64,000 bases of DNA from Flavobacteriaceae bacterium CRH (GTDB lineage: Bacteria; Bacteroidota; Bacteroidia; Flavobacteriales; Flavobacteriaceae): NCBI GenBank assembly GCA_001507425.1, contig LMAJ01000007.1, forward strand, positions 1-64,000, read 5' to 3'. The notes under the pieces were generated by a model that made no database searches, was not told the DNA's origin, and was given only the letters and a program-made list of their open reading frames with translations. This document shows positions 36,159 through 44,350 of the stretch, one piece after another; the first letter of the stretch is position 1; each line of letters opens with the position of its first letter. Made by a program: the position numbers and the translations under genes.

Positions 36159-37508
36159 ATGAATTTAAATCAAATACAAAACGTTTATTTTATTGGCATC
36201 GGAGGAATCGGTATGAGCGCCTTGGCCCGATATTTTAAATATATCGGAAAAGAAGTTTCCGGTTATGATAAAACGCCTTCGATGTTAACCAGCGAGTTGA
36301 TCGAAAGTGGTATTGATATTCATTTTGAAGATAATATTGGTTTAATACCAAAAGATTATTTTGTAGAAAACACATTAGTAATTTTTACGCCTGCAGTGCC
36401 TAAAACACATTCAGAGTGGAATTATTTCATCGAAAGAAATTACGAAATTAAAAAACGTGCCGAAGTTTTAGGGATTATCACAAAAGGCACGTTTAGTTTC
36501 GCAGTTGCAGGAACCCACGGTAAAACAACAACATCCAGTATTTTAGGCCATATTTTATACGAAAGTGGTGCCGATGTTACTGCTTTTGTTGGAGGAATTG
36601 TAGAAAATTACAATTCAAATTTAATTGGAAACGGAAAAACAGTAACCGTTGTAGAAGCCGATGAATTCGACAGATCATTTTTGCACCTTCATCCAAACAT
36701 TGCCTGCGTAACATCTATGGATGCGGACCATTTGGATATTTATGGAACAAGCGATGCAATTGAAGCTTCTTTTTTGGAATTTGCCTTAAAAGTTGAAGAT
36801 AAAAATAAGTTGTTTATCACTACAGAATTGCCTTTAGAAGGAGTTCAATGTGCTATAAATGAAGATGCAGCATACAAAGCATTTAACGTAAGAATAGAAG
36901 ACGGAAGTTATGTTTTTGATGTGCAAACGCCATCAGAAATTATGAAAGATTTGCGTTTTGGTTTGCCTGGAAAACACAATTTGATGAATGCATTAATGGC
37001 TATTGCAATGTCAAAAACATACGGTACATCAACCGATGCAATAGCGAAAGCTTTAGCTTCATTTAACGGCATCAGAAGGCGTTTTTCTTATCAGATTAAA
37101 TCTGAAAAATTAGTTTATATAGATGATTATGCGCATCATCCAACAGAAATAAATGCAGTTCATCAGGCAGTTACAGAATTGTATCCGGGACGTAAAGTTT
37201 TAGCAATTTTTCAACCGCATTTGTTTAGCAGAACAAGAGATTTTGCTGAAGGGTTTGCAGCGAGTTTATCTCAATTTGATGAAGTGTTTTTAATGGATAT
37301 TTACCCGGCTCGCGAATTACCGATGGAAGGGATTACATCAGATTGGCTGCTGGGAAAAATGACGAATTCGAACAAAAAAATTGTTGCAAAAAATGATTTA
37401 TTAGCGGAGATCAAAGCCAGTGATGCGCCAATAATTGTAACAATAGGAGCTGGTGATATTGGAGAAATGATACCGTCAATTAAAAAAATGCTAAATGAAA
37501 ATATTTAA
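36159..37508 (+). CDS. murC: UDP-MurNAc:L-alanine ligase MurC
   Basis: 449 residues. N-terminal FIGIGGIGMSALARYF (11-26), ATP loop GTHGKTTTSSILG, EADEFDRSFL, DADHLDIYG, LPGKHNLMNALMA and DDYAHHPTEI are MurC signatures. It attaches L-alanine to UDP-MurNAc, the first step of the stem peptide. It overlaps ftsQ by 14 nt. Confidence 0.96.
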   Translation: MNLNQIQNVYFIGIGGIGMSALARYFKYIGKEVSGYDKTPSMLTSELIESGIDIHFEDNIGLIPKDYFVENTLVIFTPAVPKTHSEWNYFIERNYEIKKRAEVLGIITKGTFSFAVAGTHGKTTTSSILGHILYESGADVTAFVGGIVENYNSNLIGNGKTVTVVEADEFDRSFLHLHPNIACVTSMDADHLDIYGTSDAIEASFLEFALKVEDKNKLFITTELPLEGVQCAINEDAAYKAFNVRIEDGSYVFDVQTPSEIMKDLRFGLPGKHNLMNALMAIAMSKTYGTSTDAIAKALASFNGIRRRFSYQIKSEKLVYIDDYAHHPTEINAVHQAVTELYPGRKVLAIFQPHLFSRTRDFAEGFAASLSQFDEVFLMDIYPARELPMEGITSDWLLGKMTNSNKKIVAKNDLLAEIKASDAPIIVTIGAGDIGEMIPSIKKMLNENI

Positions 37509-38217
37509 TTGGATAAACATTCGATTATTGCTCATTTTTGTGCTGGTACTTTTTTTGTATTCGTTCGCTCAGCATCGAAATGGAAATAGAAAACTGAAGA
37601 AATCAATCGTTGTTTTTGTAGGAGAAAATACATTATTTATAAAGCCGGAATCGGTTAATAAATTGTTAATAGAAAATAAAAAAGACGCTTCCAGTATCCG
37701 AAAAGTTGAACTAGATTTGAATAAGATAGAAAAAAACCTTGATACGCAAGACATGATTGAAAAGTCGGATGTTTTTGTAAGTATCGATGGCGTTCTAAAA
37801 GCACTAGTAAAACAGAAGACACCAATAGCGAGAGTTTATGATGGTGATAACTCTTTTTATATTGACTATGAGGGAAATAAAATGCCTTTATCAGACAATT
37901 TTACGGCGCGCGTTCCTCTTGTTTCTGGGACAATAAATAAAAAAAATAACGAAGATTTAGCTGCCCTGTTTCGCACAATTTATGACGATGGGTTTTTGAA
38001 AAAAAACATCATTGCAATCCAAATTATGCCTAATGGTAGCCTAAAAATGTTTAATAGAAATTATGATTACTTCATCGATTTTGGGAGAACGATGAATGTT
38101 GATAAGAAATTTAGAAACTATAAAGCGTTTTTTCAAAAAGCAGTTTTAGATAGTTCGTTATACAAATACAACAAGATTGACCTGAGGTTTACGGAACAAG
38201 TAGTTTGCACAAAATAA
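37495..38217 (+). CDS. ftsQ: Cell division protein FtsQ
   Basis: 240 residues: one membrane helix (about 8-24) and a periplasmic part with a beta-rich domain (VEVD-like VELDLNKIEKNL, YIDYEGNKMPLS, YKNYKAFFQK-like end). Similarity to E. coli FtsQ is low. The call rests on topology, the DIVISION-protein motif PIARVYDGDNSFYID and the position between murC and ftsA. FtsQ scaffolds FtsL/FtsB/FtsW/FtsI at the septum. Confidence 0.9.
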   Translation: MKIFNWINIRLLLIFVLVLFLYSFAQHRNGNRKLKKSIVVFVGENTLFIKPESVNKLLIENKKDASSIRKVELDLNKIEKNLDTQDMIEKSDVFVSIDGVLKALVKQKTPIARVYDGDNSFYIDYEGNKMPLSDNFTARVPLVSGTINKKNNEDLAALFRTIYDDGFLKKNIIAIQIMPNGSLKMFNRNYDYFIDFGRTMNVDKKFRNYKAFFQKAVLDSSLYKYNKIDLRFTEQVVCTK

Positions 38218-38223
38218 TAGAAA

Positions 38224-39645
38224 ATGGAAAAAGATAACATTGCAGTAGGTCTAGATATTGGAACAACCAAAATAGTTGCCATGATAGGCAAGAAGAACGA
38301 GTATGGTAAGTTGGAAATTTTGGGTATTGGTAAATCCAAAAGCCTGGGTGTGGCGCGAGGTGTTGTAAACAACATTACGCAAACTATTCAGTCAATTCAA
38401 CAAGCTATTTTAGAAGCAGAAAATAATTCAGGTTATAAAATAAAAGATGTAGTTGTGGGTATCGCCGGGCAGCACATTAGAAGTATTCAGCATACAGATT
38501 ACATCAGCCGTAGCAATCCGGAAGAAGTAATTGGAGAAAATGATATCCAGCTTTTGATCGATCAGGTTAATAAACTGGCGATGTTGCCGGGAGAAGAAAT
38601 TATTCACGTTTTGCCACAGGAATTTAAAATCGACGGACAATCGGAAATTAAAGAACCAATCGGAATGTACGGCGGAAGATTAGAATCTAGTTTTCACGTA
38701 GTAGTTGGACAGGCATCATCAATCAGAAATGTTGGAAGATGTATTCAGAGTTCAGGAATCGAATTATCTGGTTTAACATTAGAACCGTTGGCTTCTGCAG
38801 ATGCCGTTTTAAGTCAGGAAGAAAAAGAAGCCGGAGTTGCACTTATCGATATTGGTGGTGGAACAACGGATTTAGCCATTTTTAAAGATGGAATTATTCG
38901 TCATACTGCAGTTATTCCTTTTGGAGGAAATGTAATTACAGATGATATTAAAGAAGGATGTTCGATTATTGAGAAACAAGCTGAGCTTTTAAAAATAAAA
39001 TTCGGATCTGCATGGCCGGGAGAAAATAAAGACAACGAAATTGTTTCTATTCCGGGATTAAGAGGAAGAGAGCCAAAAGAAATTTCGCTTAAAAACTTGT
39101 CTAAAATTATTCATGCCCGTGTAGTAGAAATAGTAGAACAGGTTTTCGGTGAAATTAAAGCTTACGGGCACGAGGATCCTCGTAAAAAGTTAATTGCAGG
39201 AATTGTTCTTACAGGTGGTGGAGCTCAACTAAAACATATTAAACAATTAGTGGAGTATATTACCGGAATGGATACCAGAATTGGATATCCAAACGAGCAT
39301 TTAGCAGGAAATTCAAGCGAAGAAATTTCAAGTCCGTTATTTGCAACTGCTGTAGGTTTAGTAATGAATAGTATAGAAAATAGCACTCAAAGTGCTGTTA
39401 GAATGGAACTTGTAAATGAACAGCCAAAAGTGGTGTACAGAAACGTTCCGCCGCAAGTGCAACAACCTGTACAGCCGCGATACGAAGTTGAAGAAAACTA
39501 CGTTGAAAGAGTAGAAACTTTTGAACAGCCGAGAGAAGTTAGAACGACTGCGGTTAAAGAAGAGTCTACAGAAACAAAAATAAGAAGATCATTTTTTGAT
39601 CGTTATGTTGATAAAATCAAAGATTTTTTAGACAACGCAGAATAA
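38224..39645 (+). CDS. ftsA: Cell division protein FtsA
   Basis: 473 residues, actin/Hsp70 fold. Phosphate-1 GLDIGTTKIVAMIG (about 9-22), phosphate-2 DIGGGTTDLAIF from Asp209, adenosine loop GIVLTGGGAQLKHI. The C-terminal extension carries a basic and hydrophobic amphipathic end (SFFDRYVDKIKDFLDNAE), the usual membrane-targeting helix. FtsA tethers FtsZ filaments to the membrane. Confidence 0.96.
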   Translation: MEKDNIAVGLDIGTTKIVAMIGKKNEYGKLEILGIGKSKSLGVARGVVNNITQTIQSIQQAILEAENNSGYKIKDVVVGIAGQHIRSIQHTDYISRSNPEEVIGENDIQLLIDQVNKLAMLPGEEIIHVLPQEFKIDGQSEIKEPIGMYGGRLESSFHVVVGQASSIRNVGRCIQSSGIELSGLTLEPLASADAVLSQEEKEAGVALIDIGGGTTDLAIFKDGIIRHTAVIPFGGNVITDDIKEGCSIIEKQAELLKIKFGSAWPGENKDNEIVSIPGLRGREPKEISLKNLSKIIHARVVEIVEQVFGEIKAYGHEDPRKKLIAGIVLTGGGAQLKHIKQLVEYITGMDTRIGYPNEHLAGNSSEEISSPLFATAVGLVMNSIENSTQSAVRMELVNEQPKVVYRNVPPQVQQPVQPRYEVEENYVERVETFEQPREVRTTAVKEESTETKIRRSFFDRYVDKIKDFLDNAE

Positions 39646-39729
39646 AATAGTAATAAACGAAAAGGATTACTTTTTGCCCCAAGTCAAGAAGTAAAAAATG
39701 TATTTAATAAGAATTTCAAAACCAAAAAG

Positions 39730-41715
39730 ATGATGAGCAACTCAGAATTTGGAAGTATTTCATTTGATTTACCGAAAAACCAATCAAATGTAATCAAAGT
39801 AATAGGTGTCGGTGGAGGCGGAAGTAACGCCATAAACCACATGTTCAAGCAAGGTATTAAAGGGGTAGATTTTATCGTTTGTAATACAGATTCGCAAGCA
39901 CTACAAAATAGTGCTGTGCCAAATAAAATTCAATTAGGGGTAAACTTAACAGAAGGTCTTGGAGCAGGGGCAAACCCTGACGTAGGACAGCAATCTGCTA
40001 TAGAAAGTATTGCTGACATCGAAAAAATGTTAGACCGTGGTACTAAAATGGTGTTTATTACCGCTGGTATGGGTGGTGGAACAGGAACTGGTGCAGCTCC
40101 GGTAATTGCACAATTGGCAAAAGAAAGAGAAATCCTGACAGTTGGTATCGTAACTATTCCGTTTCAGTTTGAAGGGAAAGTACGTCAGGAACAAGCACTT
40201 TTAGGAATCGAAAAATTGCGTAAGCAAGTCGATTCATTAATTGTGATCAATAATAATAAATTAAGAGAAGTATACGGAAATCTTGGTTTTAAAGCAGGAT
40301 TCTCAAAAGCGGATGAAGTTTTAGCAACAGCCTCAAGAGGTATTGCTGAAGTAATCACGCACCACTATACTCAAAATATCGATTTACGTGATGCAAGAAC
40401 TGTTTTAGCGAACAGCGGAACTGCTATCATGGGATCTTCTGTTGCTTCGGGTGAAAACAGAGCAAAAGATGCGATTGTTTCTGCATTGGATTCTCCGTTG
40501 TTAAACGACAACAAAATTACAGGAGCCAAAAACGTATTGTTGCTTATCGTTTCTGGATCAAATGAGATTACGCTTGATGAAATTGGAGAAATCAACGATC
40601 ATATTCAGGTAGAAGCAGGTCATAATGCAAATATTATCATGGGAGTTGGTGAAGACGAAACTCTTGGTGATGCTATTGCCGTGACTATTATTGCTACTGG
40701 TTTTGATGTTGAACAACAAAACGAAATCGTAAATACAGAGCCTAAAAAGATCATTCATACGTTAGAAGACGAGCAAAGAAGTGTTCATAATTTAACGAAC
40801 AGATCACTTACTTCTTTTGATTTAAATGCAGAATCATCTACAGCCAGATCAGAAGAAAAAATTGTTTTTGAATTGCTGGAAGATACGGTTGCTCCCGTAA
40901 CGCATACACCTGTAGCAGTTGCTCCGGTTGCTCCGTCAATCAATCAGGAAGAATTAGTGGTAATGTCAGAGTTTATTAAAAACCTTGATGTTACTTTTGA
41001 AATCGTTTCGCCAATTACAGATATCGATTTTACTATTTCGTCTCCTCAGGTACAATCTTTTCAGGAAGTAAAACCTGTTCAGCAAAGAACTTTTGAAAGA
41101 GAAGAACAAACGACTTTCTCTTTTGATTTACCTCTTTTTAGAGCAGAACCAGAAGTTAAAAAAGAACCTGTTGTTGAGCAAGAGACTAAAATTTTGTTTG
41201 AGTTAACAAACGAAACCCGTAATATAAAAGTGAATGATCCGGTACAATTTGTTCCGGTAACTGAAGTTTCTGAAAACGGAATTATCAAATATTCACTAGA
41301 AGAATATATGGAGGTTGAAAATGAGCTTGTAACATCAAAACCTGTTGATAAAGTGGTAGAAGACATAATTCCTGCGGAATTAAATATCACCATGAAACCA
41401 AGAGTTGATTTTGCTCAGGAAGCTTCGTTTACAACAACAGACCATGTGTCTCCGTTAGAATTAACTATCGAAGAAACATTGCGTTTAAGAGCAGAAGAAA
41501 GAAGAAAGAAACTAAAAGAATTTAATTATAAATTCCATAATAATGTTTCAAGAATTGATGAACTTGAAAAAGAGCCTGCTTACAAAAGATTAGGTATTGA
41601 TCTTTCAAACAATCAATCTGGTACAACCAATTCAAGAATATCTGTTGGTACTGATAGTAATAACGATTTACAATTGCGCTCAAACAATTCATTTTTGCAC
41701 GATAACGTAGATTAA
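39730..41715 (+). CDS. ftsZ: Cell division protein FtsZ with long C-terminal linker
   Basis: 661 residues against about 380 in E. coli. The GTPase core (about 20-325) is intact: GVGGGGSNAINHM, the tubulin signature GGGTGTGAAPV near 117-127, and the synergy loop NIDLRDARTVLANSGTAI. After it comes a Glu/Val/Pro-rich linker of roughly 240 residues and a conserved tail with ETLRLRAEERRKKLKEFN and YKRLGIDL, probably the FtsA-binding end. Long linkers are common in Bacteroidota FtsZ. ATGs at 39730 and 39733 are both possible starts. Confidence 0.96.
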   Translation: MMSNSEFGSISFDLPKNQSNVIKVIGVGGGGSNAINHMFKQGIKGVDFIVCNTDSQALQNSAVPNKIQLGVNLTEGLGAGANPDVGQQSAIESIADIEKMLDRGTKMVFITAGMGGGTGTGAAPVIAQLAKEREILTVGIVTIPFQFEGKVRQEQALLGIEKLRKQVDSLIVINNNKLREVYGNLGFKAGFSKADEVLATASRGIAEVITHHYTQNIDLRDARTVLANSGTAIMGSSVASGENRAKDAIVSALDSPLLNDNKITGAKNVLLLIVSGSNEITLDEIGEINDHIQVEAGHNANIIMGVGEDETLGDAIAVTIIATGFDVEQQNEIVNTEPKKIIHTLEDEQRSVHNLTNRSLTSFDLNAESSTARSEEKIVFELLEDTVAPVTHTPVAVAPVAPSINQEELVVMSEFIKNLDVTFEIVSPITDIDFTISSPQVQSFQEVKPVQQRTFEREEQTTFSFDLPLFRAEPEVKKEPVVEQETKILFELTNETRNIKVNDPVQFVPVTEVSENGIIKYSLEEYMEVENELVTSKPVDKVVEDIIPAELNITMKPRVDFAQEASFTTTDHVSPLELTIEETLRLRAEERRKKLKEFNYKFHNNVSRIDELEKEPAYKRLGIDLSNNQSGTTNSRISVGTDSNNDLQLRSNNSFLHDNVD

Positions 41716-41738
41716 GGTTACATTCATAATATTAGGAT

Positions 41739-41777
41739 AACCCGAAAATTGGATTTAATTTTCGGGTTATTTTTTTT
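41739..41777 (+). terminator. Terminator of the dcw cluster after ftsZ
   Basis: AACCCGAAAATT / AATTTTCGGGTT, a perfect 12-bp stem with a 6-nt loop and eight T residues. Confidence 0.9.
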
Positions 41778-41916
41778 ATCTTCGCACAGAATTTAGAAAT
41801 TTGACTTCTTTTTTGACTTTTAAAGTAAATCTTATTGTCAGTTCGAGCGGAGTCGACAACAACTATTCAAAATAATATATCAATTATAAGCATTAGCTTA
41901 TTCAAATAAAAATAAA

Positions 41917-42366
41917 ATGAGTTTACAAACATTAATCATGGACGAGATTAAAACCGCCATGAGAGCAAAAGATACTGTAGCCTTAGAAGCTTTAAGAGCT
42001 ATTAAATCAGAAATGTTATTGGCAGCTACATCTTCAGGTTCTAAAGAAGAATTAACGGAAGACGATGAAGTAAAATTACTTCAGAAATTAGTTAAAACGC
42101 GTAAAGAAAGCGCAAGAATTTTTACTGAGCAAAACCGTCCTGATTTAGCTGAACCAGAATTAGCTCAAATCGCTGTAATCGAAAAATTCTTACCAGCTCA
42201 ATTAAGCGAAGAAGAAGTAGAAGCAGTAATTGCTAAAATCATTGCTGAAACCGGAGCTTCAGGAATTGCATCTATGGGTAAGGTTATGGGATTAGCATCT
42301 GCACAATTAGGCGGAACTGCTGAAGGAAAAACGATTTCTACTATCGTTAAGAAGTTGTTAGTATAA
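41917..42366 (+). CDS. GatB/YqeY domain protein
   Basis: 149 residues: MDEIKTAMRAKDTVALEALRAIKSEML, then ELTEDDEVKLLQKLVKTRKES and EKFLPAQLSEEEVEAVI, and a C-terminal GKVMGLASAQLGGTAEGKTIS. This is the stand-alone YqeY family, related to the C-terminal tRNA-binding domain of GatB. Proposed tRNA or glutamine-related roles are not settled. Placement after ftsZ is frequent in flavobacteria (from memory). Confidence 0.92.
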   Translation: MSLQTLIMDEIKTAMRAKDTVALEALRAIKSEMLLAATSSGSKEELTEDDEVKLLQKLVKTRKESARIFTEQNRPDLAEPELAQIAVIEKFLPAQLSEEEVEAVIAKIIAETGASGIASMGKVMGLASAQLGGTAEGKTISTIVKKLLV

Positions 42367-42382
42367 TAAAATTCCAAAAAAT

Positions 42383-42423
42383 AAATTCCAAATTCCAATT
42401 GTAAAGTTTGGAATTTGGAATTT
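42383..42423. repeat. Perfect 16-bp inverted repeat of the TTCCAAATTCCAA family
   Basis: AAATTCCAAATTCCAA at 42383-42398 pairs with 42408-42423 across a 9-nt loop, followed by TTAAAAAATTG. It lies between the YqeY-like gene and the tRNA and may terminate the former. Confidence 0.85.
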
Positions 42424-42449
42424 TAAAAAATTGAATTTTTCAAAATATT

Positions 42450-42523
42450 GACCGCGTAGTTCAACTGGATAGAATATCAGATTTCGGCTCTGAGGGTTGG
42501 GGGTTCGAACCCCTCCGCGGTCA
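42450..42523 (+). tRNA. tRNA-Arg (anticodon TCG)
   Basis: A 74-nt cloverleaf. Acceptor stem GACCGCG/CGCGGTC, D-stem GTTC/GAAT, anticodon stem TCAGA/TCTGA with loop TTTCGGC (anticodon TCG at positions 34-36, reading CGA and, with wobble, other CGN codons), variable loop GGGTT, T-stem GGGGG/CCCTC with TTCGAAC loop, discriminator A. CCA is not encoded (CAAA follows). A terminator follows closely. Confidence 0.95.
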
Positions 42524-42534
42524 CAAAACAAAAA

Positions 42535-42563
42535 AACCTATTTCTATGAAATAGGTTTTTTTT
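42535..42563 (+). terminator. Terminator of tRNA-Arg
   Basis: AACCTATTTC / GAAATAGGTT with a 3-nt loop and a T run. Confidence 0.9.
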
Positions 42564-42697
42564 ATGTCTTTTTCTAGGTATCTGGTAAGATTTGTTTTAA
42601 AATATTAACGGTTTGAAAATCACATGAAGTTGGTTTGATGGATTAGAATCATTTTTAAAAAGACTATGTGAACAAAAGATATCCCTAATAGTTATTA

Positions 42698-43462
42698 TTA
42701 ATCTATCTGTATGTTGTTAATCAGTCTTTCTAATTCTTTTATGTCACCTTTATATCTACTAAGTTCAGTAGTCATTTTTAAAAACCATTTGTTAACTCCT
42801 TTTCTAATGAACCAAATTTTCACGGGTGTCCAATTTTTCGTTTTTACGACAAGAATTAGATAGTTTTCAAATTCATGTCGCTCAACCATTAAATCTTCAA
42901 TATTATAATACAATTCCGTTTCTTTAATCCAGAGGTCGATGCAAAATTTGTCATTGTCAAATTGAGCTGAGGGGGAGTCTGTTATTAGATTCACAATACA
43001 ATTATTGCTTTTACCAATTTGAAAACAGTAATTACTTTTGTTTTCAGAGATTATCTCAATCAAAGTCCATGGCTTAGGTATTTTGTCTATAGAAATGCCT
43101 ATATCTAATTTTAAACTGGTTAACTTTTGTTTCTTTGTTTTATTTTGAGTAAACGATTTACTTTGTAATGGATTAAGATATTCAAATAACTGTTCTACAT
43201 TGGCTAAAATTTCGCAATCACAAAAACCACCATTATCAGCCAGCCATTGAAATACATCTGTTGAGTTTGAAACTTCCTTTTTGTCTAAAAACCGCCTTGT
43301 TAATATAGCTGTATGGTTACAGTCGTTTTTACCTAATTCAACATCTAAATAATCAAACAATTTTGAGAATATATTTTCATCAATTGGCAAATTTTTTCTA
43401 AAATCTACTAATTCTTTTTCAGCAATTTGTTTATGTATTTCTTTTCGTTGATTCTTATTCAT
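42698..43462 (-). CDS. DUF2695 domain protein
   Basis: 254 residues. Residues about 48-95 (CNHTAILTRRFLDKKEV ... WLADNGGFCDCEILANVE) fit DUF2695, a short Cys/His-containing domain of unknown function. The conserved CDHTLR-like and GGYCDCEV-like motifs are clear and may bind metal. The C-terminal 150 residues are not recognised. No operon partner is evident; it faces the tRNA. Confidence 0.75.
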   Translation of the reverse strand: MNKNQRKEIHKQIAEKELVDFRKNLPIDENIFSKLFDYLDVELGKNDCNHTAILTRRFLDKKEVSNSTDVFQWLADNGGFCDCEILANVEQLFEYLNPLQSKSFTQNKTKKQKLTSLKLDIGISIDKIPKPWTLIEIISENKSNYCFQIGKSNNCIVNLITDSPSAQFDNDKFCIDLWIKETELYYNIEDLMVERHEFENYLILVVKTKNWTPVKIWFIRKGVNKWFLKMTTELSRYKGDIKELERLINNIQID

Positions 43463-43606
43463 ATTTAATTTCTGTTTGAATAATTACAAAAATGTACTTT
43501 AGCTTAGTTTTCTATTTTAAAATAGGTAAAACTTCCTGATTTTGAGATGGGCTCTTTTATAAGCTAAATTTGCAAATGGAGACAGGAAATCTGTTCTATC
43601 CTGTAA

Positions 43607-44074
43607 TTATTTTTTCCACTTCGTATAATTTGTTATTCCGTTTTTATCCCAATTAATTTGTAAAGTGTCTTTGGTTGCCTTTTGAATTATTCCTACGCTA
43701 GTATAATCATTATAGAAAACTTTAATTGTGTCTTTGTTTATGATGTATGGCATATCTCCATCGCCATTATAATCTACAACATAAAAAGATTTTTTTGTCA
43801 AATCAAAATCTGCGTGTGGACCTTCAGGGTCGTATGTCCAAATTCCAAAAAGTAATGCCAGATCAAATTTTGACTCGATTATTTTACTTTGTTTTGGGCG
43901 ATCGATATTTTGTTTGCTGATACTATCAGTGTTTTTTTCAGAAACAGTTTCTGTAGTCTTTTTTTCTTTTTCCGGCAATTTTAGATTCTCAATAGTTGCT
44001 GTTTTTACACTTTCTTTTTTTTCGCAAGAAATTGTCATTAATACACAAATAAGCAATAAGTATTTTTTCATCAT
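43607..44074 (-). CDS. Small lipoprotein of unknown function
   Basis: 155 residues. Lipobox MTISC puts the lipidated Cys at residue 17. A Lys/Glu/Thr-rich linker (about 20-65) precedes a small globular part (LLFGIWTYDPEGPHADFDL, YVVDYNGDGDMPYIIN, DTLQINWDKNG) that looks like a compact beta-barrel of a type seen in other flavobacterial lipoproteins. No catalytic residues seen. ATG codons at residues 1 and 2 are equivalent. Confidence 0.7.
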   Translation of the reverse strand: MMKKYLLLICVLMTISCEKKESVKTATIENLKLPEKEKKTTETVSEKNTDSISKQNIDRPKQSKIIESKFDLALLFGIWTYDPEGPHADFDLTKKSFYVVDYNGDGDMPYIINKDTIKVFYNDYTSVGIIQKATKDTLQINWDKNGITNYTKWKK

Positions 44075-44204
44075 TTTAATTTTCTATTTATCGAATGCAA
44101 CTTGTTTTTACTCGCTAAAAAGAGCTCTAATCTTCTAAATTTAAGAAGACTTTGTTTTGCGAGCACTAATTTACTTCTGGCGAATATAGAAAATAACTTT
44201 ATTA

Positions 44205-44234
44205 TAGTTAATTAAAAATTGTAGTTAATTAAAA
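44205..44234. repeat. Direct repeat TAGTTAATTAAAA, two copies 17 bp apart
   Basis: Exact copies at 44205-44217 and 44222-44234 in the 276-bp gap upstream of the lipoprotein gene. This could be an operator; otherwise the gap shows nothing I can support as a gene. Confidence 0.5.
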
Positions 44235-44350
44235 GTACTATAATGAGAAATTATTTTCATAGACTTGTTTTTAGAACTGATAAAAAGAACGTTTTTTAAG
44301 TATTTTTTTTAGCTTAAAAATTTTGAAACGCCATAATAATAACAACCGAA

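Noticed and set aside
41079-41393. Long minus-strand frames opposite the ftsZ linker
   Set aside because: The Ser/Thr-rich translation is what the reverse of Glu/Val-rich coding sequence gives; no independent support.
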